In this document: in pieces, positions 8,923 to 17,116 of the stretch | Numbering within the stretch: position 1 is the first letter of the stretch | Layout: the number at the start of each line of letters is the position of its first letter | Notes under the pieces: model-generated | Seen by the model: only the letters and a program-made list of their open reading frames with translations | What the model was told of the DNA's origin: nothing | Databases searched by the model: none | Program-made: the position numbers and the translations under genes | Assembly (NCBI GenBank): GCA_910585635.1 | Contig: CAJUFE010000048.1 | Coordinates: forward strand, 1 to 35,789 | Direction: 5' to 3' | DNA: 35,789 nucleotides | From: an uncultured Lachnospiraceae bacterium | Lineage (GTDB): Bacteria; Bacillota; Clostridia; Lachnospirales; Lachnospiraceae

Positions 8923-9900
8923 ATGTTGTTGGAGAAAAAGAGAGGTTTAGCAGTCTTATGTATCGCTTCTTGTGTGCTCCTTTCCTCCGGATGTGGGAAG
9001 GATGCGCTGGAGCGGCCTTATGTGTGGGCTGCGGAGGATCTCCCGGTCTTCGGCCAGGAGCTTACGGCAGGGGGGTATGCAGATGGTTTTGCCAGTGAGC
9101 TCTGTGTCCTGGGACCGGGAGAGACCTGGGAGGAGGAGGGCGTGGACGCGGAAGCGGCCGCGGTCTTCGATCTTGCAGGTAAGCAGACGATCTTTGGGAA
9201 GAATGCTTTTGAGCAGCTCTATCCCGCCAGTATCACAAAGGTGATGACGGCGATACTTGCGATCAAGTACGGAGATCTGGAGGATAAGGTGACTGTGACG
9301 GACGCCGCCGTGATCACAGAAGCAGGCGCTACGCTCTGCGGCATACAGCCTGGAGATGAACTGACATTAGAACAGCTCCTTTATGGCCTGATGCTCCCTT
9401 CCGGGAATGATGCGGCGGCGGCCATCGCCGTCCATATGGCCGGGAGTATCGACGGATTTGCGGATATGATGAATGAGGAGGCGGCCCGGTTAGGCGCTAC
9501 GGGCACCCATTTTACGAATCCCCACGGGTTGACGGATACAGCCCATTATACCACAGCTTACGACCTTTATCTGATCTTTAATGAAGCGCTCAAGCTCCCT
9601 AAATTCCGTGAGGTGACCGGATGTACGGCTTACACGGCTAACTATACCAGCCGTACCGGGGACGCTGTTTCCAAGGAGTGGAAGGGAGGGAACTGGTACC
9701 TGACCGGTGAGCGGGAGACACCGGATGGCTTAAAGGTGTTCAGCGGGAAGACCGGCACGACCAGTGCCGCCGGTTTCTGTCTGATCATGGCCAGTCAGGA
9801 TATGGCGGGACAGGAGTATATCTCGGTGGTGCTGAAAGCCGCCAGCCGTCCCGGGCTTTACGATAACATGACCGAAATAATACAGAAGATCGGGAAATAG
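8923..9900 (+). CDS. D-alanyl-D-alanine carboxypeptidase, lipoprotein (PBP5 family)
   Basis: A 325-residue serine D,D-carboxypeptidase with all three motifs: Ser103-Ile-Thr-Lys106, Ser-Gly-Asn in LPSGNDAA and Lys-Thr-Gly in FSGKTGTTSAAG. It trims the terminal D-Ala of stem pentapeptides. The N-terminus has a hydrophobic stretch ending in LLSSGC, a plausible lipobox, so membrane anchoring is probably by lipid. It lacks the extra C-terminal PBP5 beta domain and amphipathic anchor. The ribosome binding site is weak (GGGCGGGA). TATCGATGAT occurs twice just upstream (8851-8860, 8874-8883). Confidence 0.9.
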   Translation: MLLEKKRGLAVLCIASCVLLSSGCGKDALERPYVWAAEDLPVFGQELTAGGYADGFASELCVLGPGETWEEEGVDAEAAAVFDLAGKQTIFGKNAFEQLYPASITKVMTAILAIKYGDLEDKVTVTDAAVITEAGATLCGIQPGDELTLEQLLYGLMLPSGNDAAAAIAVHMAGSIDGFADMMNEEAARLGATGTHFTNPHGLTDTAHYTTAYDLYLIFNEALKLPKFREVTGCTAYTANYTSRTGDAVSKEWKGGNWYLTGERETPDGLKVFSGKTGTTSAAGFCLIMASQDMAGQEYISVVLKAASRPGLYDNMTEIIQKIGK

Positions 9901-9903
9901 GCA

Positions 9904-9932
9904 TTGCATTTTTTGGATGATCATGCTATGAT
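9904..9932 (+). promoter_or_regulatory. Sigma-A promoter for the P-loop protein gene
   Basis: TTGCAT (9904-9909), a 17-base spacer and TATGAT (9927-9932). It directly follows the carboxypeptidase stop. TGATCAT (9918-9924) and ATGATCA (9939-9945) form an inverted repeat around the -10, a possible operator. Confidence 0.65.
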
Positions 9933-9990
9933 CGTTTTATGATCAGCTGATATTTTATGCAACTTAAATAAACAAAAGGAGGAGATCATC

Positions 9991-10410
9991 ATGGTTCAGA
10001 TCATTGCGGGAGGAAAGGGTAAGGGGAAAACAAAACATCTGTTAGACATGGCCAATGGATCGATCAAGACGGCCAAGGGTTCTATCGTCTATCTTGACAA
10101 GAGCTCTAAACATATGTATGAACTGAGCAATAAGATCCGTTTGATCAACGTAAATGAATTCCAGGTAAATTCCAATGAGAGTTTTATCGGTTTTGTGTGC
10201 GGCATCATCTCCCAAGATCATGACCTGGAGATCATGTTCCTAGACAGCTTTTTAAAGCTGGCCAGCCTCGAGGGGGAAGATATCTCCCAGACTATCGCGA
10301 CCTTGAAAAATATCGGTGAGAAATATCATGTGACGTTCGTCCTGAGCATATCGCTGGATGCCCACGAGCTTCCGGATAATGCAAGGGAGGACGTGATCGT
10401 TTCTCTGTAA
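9991..10410 (+). CDS. Small P-loop protein, unknown role
   Basis: A 139-residue protein that opens with a strong Walker A motif (IIAGGKGKGKTKHLL, residues 4-18). A hydrophobic strand ending in acidic residues (LEIMFLDSFLKL) could be Walker B. Similar small Clostridia proteins are sometimes labelled twitching-motility PilT, but no PilT-specific domain is visible, so the label should not be trusted. It has its own promoter, a strong ribosome binding site (AGGAGGAG) and a terminator, making it a single-gene unit between wall and division genes. Confidence 0.75.
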   Translation: MVQIIAGGKGKGKTKHLLDMANGSIKTAKGSIVYLDKSSKHMYELSNKIRLINVNEFQVNSNESFIGFVCGIISQDHDLEIMFLDSFLKLASLEGEDISQTIATLKNIGEKYHVTFVLSISLDAHELPDNAREDVIVSL

Positions 10411-10465
10411 GCGGTCCTGTGCAGATGTGCGCACAGGTCGCGTCTGTGTTCATATAGATATCGTG

Positions 10466-10498
10466 GCTGCTGTGGAGAAGATCTGCAGCAGCTTTTTT
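10466..10498 (+). terminator. Rho-independent terminator
   Basis: GCTGCTG (10466-10472) pairs with CAGCAGC (10486-10492) and is followed by TTTTTT (10493-10498). It ends the transcript of the P-loop protein gene. Confidence 0.8.
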
Positions 10499-10522
10499 AC
10501 GCCGTCGCTGTTGTTACTTTAC

Positions 10523-10551
10523 TTGCTTTTTTGTACGGTTCCTTTTATAAT
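10523..10551 (+). promoter_or_regulatory. Sigma-A promoter for the HlyD-like gene
   Basis: TTGCTT (10523-10528), a 17-base spacer and a perfect TATAAT (10546-10551). Transcription would start near 10558, giving a leader of about 120 bases that contains repeat family C and two stable stems. Confidence 0.75.
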
Positions 10552-10574
10552 GTAGCATAGCAGAACAGATAAAA

Positions 10575-10655
10575 CGTGGTGGTTGCGAGCATCCGGCCCA
10601 TCGCGCGGCGATCTTCAATGGTCGGATGCTCTAGCCGTTCAGGGCAGCTGAACGG
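10575..10655 (+). other. Structured 5' leader with intergenic repeat family C, copy 1
   Basis: Bases 10575-10615 match 35749-35789 at 36 of 41 positions. In the leader, GAGCATCCG (10587-10595) pairs perfectly with CGGATGCTC (10623-10631), and inside it ATCGC pairs with GCGAT (10600-10612). A second stem, CCGTTCAG/CTGAACGG with a 5-base loop, follows at about 10635-10655. The differences inside the inner hairpin of the two copies fall in the 3-base loop, so pairing is kept. I do not recognise a known riboswitch class. Confidence 0.55.
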
Positions 10656-10679
10656 TCGAGCAGGAAAGGCAGGCCCTCT

Positions 10680-12197
10680 ATGAGTGATCCAAAGCAACGG
10701 GATAAGCAGAAGATCGTACCTTATCGGCAGCGGCAGCACATGAACATAGGGATGATCTTTTTTGCGATCATATTTGTTTATATGAGTTTCAGCGTGTATG
10801 CCTATATGAAGCGGGATAAGGTCCAGTTCTATGAGGTGGTGGAAGGCGGCATCGTCAGCGTAAAGAGCTTTACCGGCTTCATCATCCGGGACGAGACGAC
10901 GAAATATACAGACCGGGCTGGGGATATCAATTATTATGTCCGGGAAGGAAAAAGGGCAGGTGTAGGGACCAGTATCTATTCGATCGACGAGACCGGCGCT
11001 ATCGCCGCTTTTAAGGCTGAGCATCCGGAAGCCGGGGAGACTTTAAATGAAGAGGACCTCCTGAGCATCAAAAAGCAGCTGTCCGCTTTCAGCACCAGCT
11101 ATTCGGACGAACGGTTCAACACGGTCTACGATGCCAAGTATTCTCTGGAAGCACTGGTCTTGGAATGCAGCAGCTTTAGCGCGCTGGCTGATCTGGATGC
11201 GATGATGGAACAGGCAGGGGTCGATTTCCAGCAGATCCGGTCCGATCAGGCAGGGGTCATCTCCTATGCGATCGATCACTACGAAGAGCTGGAGCCATCC
11301 CAGATCACAGAGGATGTGTTCGATCGGACAGGCTATGTCCGCGAGACCCCCCGGTCGGGAAAAAAGGTCCCTAAGGACTATCCGGCATATAAGATCGTGA
11401 CCTCTGATGAGTGGTCGATCGTTTTTCCTTTGTCGGAGGAGGAGATGGGGGACTATCAGGATGGGACCTCCCTGAGGGTCCGTTTTCCGGAAAAGGATCT
11501 GGAGCTCACCGCGGACTTTTCGATCATCGTCGGCGGGGACGGCAAGTCCTATGGCAAGCTGGACCTTCAGAAATATATGGTCCAGTTCCTGTCGGACCGC
11601 TATGTCCAGTTTGAGATCGTGACCAAACAGATATCCGGCCTTAAGATCCCCATAAGCGCCGTGACGGATAAGACCTTTTACCTGGTCCCCATCGATTATC
11701 TGGCCCAGGGGGGGGACGGAGACCGGTCCACCACCGGCTTTATGAAAGAGGTCTATTCCGAGCAGGGTACTTCAGCGGTGTTCGTGCCCGCCACGATCTA
11801 CTACTCCACAGAGGAGTTCTATTATATCGACGTGAGCGAGGGGGGCGAGCTGAAGGTGGGCGACCATCTGGTAAAGCCTGCAGGCGAGAATGTGGCGGAA
11901 GGATCTTATGCCGCGCCCGATGAGATCGGCGAGACGGAGGCAGAGGAGGATACAGAGGCTTCCCGGGCGGCCAGAGCTGCCGAACATGGCGGACGCTTCC
12001 AGCTGGGAGCCAGCACACAGCTGCAGGGGGTGTACAGTATCAATAAAGGATATGCTGTATTTAAACAGATCGAGGTGCTGGACGCAAATGAGGAGTATTA
12101 TACGATCAAGAAGGGGATGAGCTATGGGTTGTCCGTGTATGACCATATATTGCTGGATGCTTCTATGGCGGAGGAGGGGAAGGTGATCTACCAGTAG
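10680..12197 (+). CDS. HlyD-like single-pass membrane protein of the division cluster
   Basis: A 505-residue protein with a basic cytoplasmic tail (about 1-22), one membrane helix (about 23-43) and a large external part. Its beta-rich segments (GGIVSVKSFTGFIIRDE near the N-terminus, then VRFPEKDLELTADFSII) look like the lipoyl/barrel-sandwich parts of HlyD-type adaptor proteins. Proteins of this type lie directly upstream of yggS-sepF in many Clostridia. No ABC transporter partner is nearby, so an efflux role is doubtful, and an envelope or division role is an inference from synteny. An acidic, Ala-rich linker lies near residues 405-435. The ribosome binding site is weak. Confidence 0.8.
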   Translation: MSDPKQRDKQKIVPYRQRQHMNIGMIFFAIIFVYMSFSVYAYMKRDKVQFYEVVEGGIVSVKSFTGFIIRDETTKYTDRAGDINYYVREGKRAGVGTSIYSIDETGAIAAFKAEHPEAGETLNEEDLLSIKKQLSAFSTSYSDERFNTVYDAKYSLEALVLECSSFSALADLDAMMEQAGVDFQQIRSDQAGVISYAIDHYEELEPSQITEDVFDRTGYVRETPRSGKKVPKDYPAYKIVTSDEWSIVFPLSEEEMGDYQDGTSLRVRFPEKDLELTADFSIIVGGDGKSYGKLDLQKYMVQFLSDRYVQFEIVTKQISGLKIPISAVTDKTFYLVPIDYLAQGGDGDRSTTGFMKEVYSEQGTSAVFVPATIYYSTEEFYYIDVSEGGELKVGDHLVKPAGENVAEGSYAAPDEIGETEAEEDTEASRAARAAEHGGRFQLGASTQLQGVYSINKGYAVFKQIEVLDANEEYYTIKKGMSYGLSVYDHILLDASMAEEGKVIYQ

Positions 12198-12303
12198 TGG
12201 AGAGTGCGGATGGCCCTTCCTCCGCTAGGCAGCCGAGATGTCTAAGGTGTGTTTAAGCTGGTGTATGGAGTTTAAAACAATATAGAGATAGAGGTGGAGA
12301 TAA

Positions 12304-12984
12304 ATGGTTAGAGAACAGCTGCAAAAGGTACAGGAACGGATGGAGGCAGCCTGCCGGAGGGCAGGGAGGGATCCGAAGGAGGTGACCTTGATCGCGGTCA
12401 GCAAGACGAAGCCGGCGGAAATGGTGATGGAGGCTTATGCGCAGGGGCAGCGGGATTTTGGCGAGAATAAGGTCCAGGAGATCTTAGAGAAGGAGATGGT
12501 CCTGCCGAAGGATATCCGCTGGCATATGATCGGGCATCTGCAGCGGAACAAGGTGCGGCAGGTGATCGATAAGGCGGTCTTGATCCATTCGGTGGATTCG
12601 GTCCGGCTGGCACAGCAGATCGAGGAGGAGGCCTTAAAGCGGGATCTGGATGTGGATATCCTGCTGGAGGTGAACGTGGCAAGAGAGGAGAGCAAGTTCG
12701 GCTTCCTGCCGGAGGAGGTGGAGGAGGGGATCCTTACGATCAGCCGCTTCCCCCATGTCCACATCCAGGGGCTGATGACAATTGCGCCTTTTGTCGAAAA
12801 TTCCGAGGAAAATCGAAATGTTTTTAAAAAATTATTTCAATTTTATGTTGACATGAAAAGTAAAAACATTGATAATGTTAATATGGACGTGTTATCGATG
12901 GGCATGTCCGGCGATCTAGAAGTGGCGATCGAAGAAGGCGCTACTATGATCCGAGTAGGGACAAGTATTTTTGGTTCCAGGTAA
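12304..12984 (+). CDS. yggS: PLP homeostasis protein YggS/YlmE
   Basis: A 226-residue PROSC family protein that binds pyridoxal phosphate and buffers its supply without catalysis. Landmarks are LIAVSKTKP (PLP lysine), DFGENKVQEI, WHMIGHLQRNK and the C-terminal phosphate-binding MGMSGDLEVAIEEGATMIRVG. GAGGTGGAG precedes the ATG. Codon use changes abruptly at about 12787-12895, where the sequence becomes very AT-rich and embeds a near-consensus promoter reading towards sepF. The protein itself stays family-like across this stretch, so it is not a frameshift. Confidence 0.94.
   Translation: MVREQLQKVQERMEAACRRAGRDPKEVTLIAVSKTKPAEMVMEAYAQGQRDFGENKVQEILEKEMVLPKDIRWHMIGHLQRNKVRQVIDKAVLIHSVDSVRLAQQIEEEALKRDLDVDILLEVNVAREESKFGFLPEEVEEGILTISRFPHVHIQGLMTIAPFVENSEENRNVFKKLFQFYVDMKSKNIDNVNMDVLSMGMSGDLEVAIEEGATMIRVGTSIFGSR
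12848..12876 (+). promoter_or_regulatory. Internal promoter in yggS for sepF
   Basis: TTGACA (12848-12853), exactly 17 bases, then GATAAT (12871-12876). This is the closest match to consensus in the window and lies within an AT-rich island inside the yggS coding region. A transcript would start near 12883, about 120 bases before the sepF start. Confidence 0.7.
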
Positions 12985-13002
12985 AGAATGGAGATAACGA
13001 GT

Positions 13003-13527
13003 ATGAGCCAGAGAAGCCTTTTGAGCAGACTGATGAATTCTTTGCGTTTAAGTGGAGATGAGGACGAAGACGATTACTACTTAGATGACGATGATGATAT
13101 GTTCGAGGAAGATGCCCCTAGAAAAAGTTTCTTTTCAAGACGATCAGAGGAAGATGACTATGATGACGAGGTGGATACCCGGTCTCGTTATCAGGGTGGA
13201 CGCAACGCGAAGGTCGTCCCGATGAAGAGGGGCATGGAGGTGACCATGATCAAGCCCACCTCCATGGAGGACTCCCGAGAAGTATGTGATTATCTGCTGG
13301 CGGGCAAAGCGGTGGTGCTGAACCTGGAGGGGATCCATATGGAGGTCGCCCAGAGGATCATTGATTTTACTTCAGGCGCCACATACTCGATGGAAGGCAA
13401 TCTGCAGAAGATCTCAAATTATATCTTTATCGCAACACCGCGGTCTGTTGAACTGTCCGGTGATTTCCAAGATCTTTTGTCCGGCGGTAACTTGAGCGGT
13501 GTTTCTGGGCTGAACATGCATCTGTGA
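13003..13527 (+). CDS. sepF: Cell division protein SepF
   Basis: A 174-residue SepF, the membrane-bound FtsZ anchor. The N-terminal amphipathic helix (MSQRSLLSRLMNSLRL) is followed by an Asp/Glu-rich linker (about 18-50). The conserved SepF core comes next (VTMIKPTSMEDSREVCDYLLAGKAVVLNLE, read in parts, then QRIIDFTSGATYSMEGNLQKI and FIATP). ATG 13003 was chosen because GGAG (12990-12993) lies 9 bases upstream and the helix begins there, although an in-frame ATG exists at 12988. It may be read both from yggS and from the internal promoter. Confidence 0.94.
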   Translation: MSQRSLLSRLMNSLRLSGDEDEDDYYLDDDDDMFEEDAPRKSFFSRRSEEDDYDDEVDTRSRYQGGRNAKVVPMKRGMEVTMIKPTSMEDSREVCDYLLAGKAVVLNLEGIHMEVAQRIIDFTSGATYSMEGNLQKISNYIFIATPRSVELSGDFQDLLSGGNLSGVSGLNMHL

Positions 13528-13637
13528 CGTTTAGCCGGCTATCCATGAAAGGGAAGCAGACCTCTTCTTTTGACAGGAGTGTGTTTGCTTTTTCTTTATC
13601 ACGGTTGGCTGGCCATTTTTTATGAGTGAGGGATGAG

Positions 13638-14723
13638 ATGGAACGTTTGTGTGTACATTTAGAGGGTGAGCCGGTCTACGATATCGTCCTGACCCAGTCC
13701 TTCCAGGGGCTGGCACAGGAAGTGCGGGCTCTGGGGACAGAGGGGAAAAGACTCTGCATCGTCACGGACAGCAACGTGGCGGGACTCTACCTTGAGGAGG
13801 TAAAGGGACTGCTTTCCGGTGTCTGCCGTCAGGTGGATACCTTCGTGTTCCCGGCAGGGGAAGAACAGAAGGACCTGGATACGGTAAAAGACTTATACCA
13901 GACATTGATCCGCAAAGCCTATGACCGGAAGGATATGCTGGTGGCATTGGGCGGCGGCGTGACCGGCGATCTTTGCGGTTTTGGGGCCGCCACCTATCTG
14001 CGGGGGATCTCCTTTATCCAGATCCCCACCACGCTGCTGGCCCAGGTGGATTCCAGCATCGGCGGAAAGACCGGTGTGGATCTGGAGGCCTATAAAAATA
14101 TGGTGGGGGCCTTCCACATGCCCAAGCTGGTCTATACCAATGTGGCCACTTTGGATACCTTATCGGAGGAACAGTTCGTCTCCGGCATGGGCGAGGTGGT
14201 GAAGCATGGCCTGATCCAGGATAAGGCGTACGTTCATTGGCTGGCCAGGCACAGGGAGCAGATCATGGCCAGGGACCATGAGACCTGTCAGGCCATGATC
14301 TTAGCCAGCGACCGCATCAAGCGGGATGTAGTGGAGGAAGATCCTATGGAGAAGGGCCAGCGGGCTCTCCTGAACTTCGGTCATACCCTGGGACATGGGA
14401 TCGAGAAGCTGAAGAGCGCGTCCATGCCCCACGGACATTGTGTGGCCGTGGGCTTCTTGGCAGCCTGTGAGATCAGTGCCGCCCGGGGATATCTGCAGAA
14501 GGACGAGGTGGATGGGCTGCGCCGTCTCATGGAAGGGTTCCACATGCCCCTGTGGGTGGAGGGAGTGGCCGCTGAGCAGGTCTTAGAGGCGGTCAGGCAT
14601 GACAAGAAGATGGATGCCGGCCAGATCCGCTTCATCCTCCTTAAGGAGCTGGGAAAGGCTTTCGTGGACAGGACGGTAAGCCAGGAGGAGCTGCAGTATG
14701 GCCTTTCCTGTATCATGAGATAG
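13638..14723 (+). CDS. aroB: 3-dehydroquinate synthase
   Basis: A 361-residue AroB, which turns DAHP into 3-dehydroquinate in the shikimate pathway using NAD and a divalent metal. Seen are GGGVTGDLCGFGAATYLRG, PTTLLAQVDSSIGGKTG, and the metal-ligand contexts GEVVKHG, NFGHTLGHG and PHGHCVAVG. The start is ATG 13638 behind GAGGG; GTG 13626 is an alternative. No other shikimate gene is nearby. It is followed after 32 bases by lspA. Confidence 0.95.
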   Translation: MERLCVHLEGEPVYDIVLTQSFQGLAQEVRALGTEGKRLCIVTDSNVAGLYLEEVKGLLSGVCRQVDTFVFPAGEEQKDLDTVKDLYQTLIRKAYDRKDMLVALGGGVTGDLCGFGAATYLRGISFIQIPTTLLAQVDSSIGGKTGVDLEAYKNMVGAFHMPKLVYTNVATLDTLSEEQFVSGMGEVVKHGLIQDKAYVHWLARHREQIMARDHETCQAMILASDRIKRDVVEEDPMEKGQRALLNFGHTLGHGIEKLKSASMPHGHCVAVGFLAACEISAARGYLQKDEVDGLRRLMEGFHMPLWVEGVAAEQVLEAVRHDKKMDAGQIRFILLKELGKAFVDRTVSQEELQYGLSCIMR

Positions 14724-14755
14724 AAGGGCTTGATAAACAGACAGGAGAAGAAAAG

Positions 14756-15286
14756 ATGTCTTCTATACTTGGATCGTTAAAAGAAAAGGGAAAGGGGTAC
14801 ATCCTTTTTTTCCTGAGCATCACGGGACTGATCTGGCTGGATCAGTGGACGAAAGGGCTTGCCGTAGCGCATTTGAAGGGACAGCAGGCGATCGTGATCT
14901 GGAAAGGGGTTTTCGAGCTGCGGTATCTGGAAAACCGCGGAGCGGCCTTCGGGATGCTGCAGGATGAGCAGGGGTTCTTCTTTCTGGTGGGGATCGTCGT
15001 CTTTGGGATGGTGCTGTTCGCCCTGTATCGGATGCCCTTTACCAGGCGCTACCTTCCCTTAGGGGTCTGCATGGCCCTTCTGATGGCCGGAGCGATCGGG
15101 AATATGGTGGACCGCATAGGGCAGAAGTTCGTGGTGGATTTCCTGTATTTCTGCCTGATCGATTTCCCGATCTTTAATGTGGCGGACTGCTATGTGACAG
15201 TAGCGGCCTTCCTCTTGATCTTGCTGATCATGTGGTATTATCAGGATGAGGATCTGGCGGTGTTCACATGGAAGCGGAGGGGATAG
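14756..15286 (+). CDS. lspA: Lipoprotein signal peptidase (signal peptidase II)
   Basis: A 176-residue polytopic aspartic peptidase that cleaves prolipoproteins after lipidation. Four membrane segments are visible. The two catalytic aspartates are Asp119 in GNMVDR and Asp144 in FNVADCYV, and the conserved NRGAAFGML is present. The two candidate lipoproteins encoded in this window (8923 and 29954) would be substrates. AGGAG precedes the ATG. Confidence 0.95.
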   Translation: MSSILGSLKEKGKGYILFFLSITGLIWLDQWTKGLAVAHLKGQQAIVIWKGVFELRYLENRGAAFGMLQDEQGFFFLVGIVVFGMVLFALYRMPFTRRYLPLGVCMALLMAGAIGNMVDRIGQKFVVDFLYFCLIDFPIFNVADCYVTVAAFLLILLIMWYYQDEDLAVFTWKRRG

Positions 15287-15288
15287 GC

Positions 15289-16209
15289 TTGGACCAGTAC
15301 TTTATGGTGGGCGAAGAGGAGCAGGACATCCGGATCGACCGCTATCTGACAGACTGCTTAAAGGAGCTCTCACGCTCCTATCTGCAAAAGCTCTTAAAGA
15401 ATGGGGATGTGCTGGTCAATGAGGGGCCGGTCAAGGCCAGCTATAAGGTGGTCGAGGGAGATCGGATCTTCTGCCGCGTGCCGGAAGCGGTGGCGCCTAA
15501 GATCTTGGCAGAGCCCATGGACTTACGGGTCCTGTATGAGGATCAGGATGTGATCTTGATCGATAAGCCGAAAGGGATGGTGGTCCATCCGGCGGCAGGC
15601 CATCTGACCGAGACCTTGGTCAACGGTCTGATGCATCACTGCCAAGGCCAGCTCTCCGGGATCAACGGCATCATGCGCCCCGGCATCGTCCACAGGATCG
15701 ACAAGGATACCACCGGTGTGCTGATCGTCTGCAAGAACGATAAGGCCCATCGCAGCATCGCGGCCCAGCTAAAGGCCCATACCGTCACCAGACGGTATCG
15801 TGCCATCGTCCATGGACAGATCCGCGAGGAGGAGGGGACCGTTGACGCCCCGATCGGCCGCCATCCTGTAGAACGGAAAAAGATGTGTGTCAATGAAAAG
15901 AACGGGAAGGCGGCTGTCACCCATTTTCAGGTGCTGGAGCGGTTCAAGGATTTTACCTACATCGAATGCCGCTTAGAGACCGGGCGCACCCATCAGATCC
16001 GCGTCCACATGGCCAGCATCCATCATCCGCTCTTAGGAGATCTGGTATATGGACCGGCAAGATGCCCCTTTAATGGGTTACAGGGGCAGGTCCTCCACGC
16101 CGGTATATTTGGCTTCATCCATCCGGAGAGCGGACGATACATGGAGTTCCAGGCCCCGCTCCCGGCGTATTTCGAAGAGCTGCTGGATCGGCTGCGAAAG
16201 ATCGGGTGA
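15289..16209 (+). CDS. rluD: RluA/RluD family pseudouridine synthase
   Basis: A ribosomal RNA pseudouridine synthase of 306 residues. An N-terminal S4 RNA-binding domain (RIDRYLTDCLKELSRSYLQ) is followed by the catalytic domain. The active-site Asp lies in GIVHRIDKDTTGVLIV, and GRTHQIRVHM marks the uracil site. Two starts are possible. ATG 15268 overlaps lspA by 19 bases and has little ribosome binding site; TTG 15289 sits 6 bases after GGAGGGG and just past the lspA stop. I favour TTG. The exact modified uridine is inferred from family similarity. Confidence 0.9.
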   Translation: MDQYFMVGEEEQDIRIDRYLTDCLKELSRSYLQKLLKNGDVLVNEGPVKASYKVVEGDRIFCRVPEAVAPKILAEPMDLRVLYEDQDVILIDKPKGMVVHPAAGHLTETLVNGLMHHCQGQLSGINGIMRPGIVHRIDKDTTGVLIVCKNDKAHRSIAAQLKAHTVTRRYRAIVHGQIREEEGTVDAPIGRHPVERKKMCVNEKNGKAAVTHFQVLERFKDFTYIECRLETGRTHQIRVHMASIHHPLLGDLVYGPARCPFNGLQGQVLHAGIFGFIHPESGRYMEFQAPLPAYFEELLDRLRKIG

Positions 16210-16268
16210 CCGTCCGGCCGCCAGATAAATATGTTCGGATAAATATGTACTTTTTGGGAATTTTCGTG

Positions 16269-16274
16269 TATAAT
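16269..16274 (+). promoter_or_regulatory. -10 box upstream of the cytidylate-kinase-like gene
   Basis: A perfect TATAAT without a recognisable -35 at the right distance. Just upstream GATAAATATGT occurs twice with a 14-base period (16224-16234, 16238-16248), which could be an activator site. Confidence 0.45.
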
Positions 16275-16357
16275 CTAAGTAGATGCAGCGGTAAGCAGTA
16301 TGCTGCAGTCCTGGTATACTGATACGTTCATCTTCGACCCAGAAAGGAGAGGTGTAT

Positions 16358-16993
16358 ATGAATGGGAATCTGATCATCACCATAGGACGTCAATGTGGGA
16401 GCGGAGGTTTAAGGATCGGCAAGGAACTGGCAAAAGCGATGGGGGTTAAATGTTACGATAAGGAATTGCTGTCTCTGGCGGCAAAGCACAGCGGGCTTTG
16501 CGAGGAGCTTTTTGAGACCCACGATGAGAAGCCCACCAGCAGCTTTCTGTATTCACTGGTGATGGACACCTATTCGGTAGGCCATACCACATCGGCATAT
16601 ATGGATATGCCGATCAACCATAAGGTGTTCCTGGCCCAGTTCGACGCGATCAAAAAGCTGGCTTCGGAGGAATCCTGCGTGATCGTGGGGCGCTGCGCGG
16701 ATTATGCGCTGGCGGATTACCCCAACACGGTCACGGTCTTCATCTCCGGCGACGAGAAGGATAAGATCGCCTATCTGAAGGAGATCTATCATGTAGACGA
16801 CGCGAAAGCGAAGGATATCATGGTCAAGACGGATAAGAAGCGTGCCAGCTATTACAACTATTATTCCAGCAAAAAGTGGGGCGATGCCAAGTGCTATGAT
16901 ATGTGCCTCAACAGCAGCGCTGTGGGCGTGGAGGGAGCCGTGCGGGCGATCCGTGCCTTTGCCGCGGAGAAGCAGGCCTGGAAAAATAGATAA
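16358..16993 (+). CDS. Cytidylate-kinase-like family protein
   Basis: A 211-residue protein of the cytidylate-kinase-like family that is common in Clostridia. It opens with an atypical nucleotide-binding loop (ITIGRQCGSGGLRIGKEL), close to the Cmk P-loop, and has VIVGRCADYAL and an Arg-rich LID-like segment (KKRASYYNYYSSKKWG). Substrate is not established for this family. True Cmk is usually 215-225 residues with a different N-terminus, so CMP kinase activity should not be assumed. AAAGGAGAGG lies 5 bases before ATG 16358. Confidence 0.85.
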   Translation: MNGNLIITIGRQCGSGGLRIGKELAKAMGVKCYDKELLSLAAKHSGLCEELFETHDEKPTSSFLYSLVMDTYSVGHTTSAYMDMPINHKVFLAQFDAIKKLASEESCVIVGRCADYALADYPNTVTVFISGDEKDKIAYLKEIYHVDDAKAKDIMVKTDKKRASYYNYYSSKKWGDAKCYDMCLNSSAVGVEGAVRAIRAFAAEKQAWKNR

Positions 16994-17000
16994 GAAATGG

Positions 17001-17029
17001 TTGACGATCCGGGACTTACATGCTATGAT
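17001..17029 (+). promoter_or_regulatory. Promoter of the rplU-prp-rpmA operon
   Basis: TTGACG (17001-17006), a 17-base spacer and TATGAT (17024-17029). The strength suits a ribosomal protein operon. Confidence 0.75.
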
Positions 17030-17035
17030 ACATGG

Positions 17036-17110
17036 GTATGCCGCACAATGAGGTCATAAGTCTGCCCATAGGCAGCACCGTAATTGGCGAGTAATGATAA
17101 TAGGAGGACC
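17036..17110 (+). ncRNA. Candidate L21 leader RNA
   Basis: The leader upstream of rplU contains the hairpin CTGCC-cata-GGCAG (17062-17075) followed by a single-stranded stretch and the ribosome binding site. Firmicutes rplU mRNAs commonly carry an L21 leader that controls the operon. I infer this class from position and the hairpin and have not matched it to a covariance model. Confidence 0.4.
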
Positions 17111-17116
17111 CAAAGA

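Noticed and set aside
8910..9244. Overlapping frames at the start of the carboxypeptidase gene
   Set aside because: They are out-of-frame shadows; the frame at 8923 carries the lipobox and all three penicillin-binding motifs.
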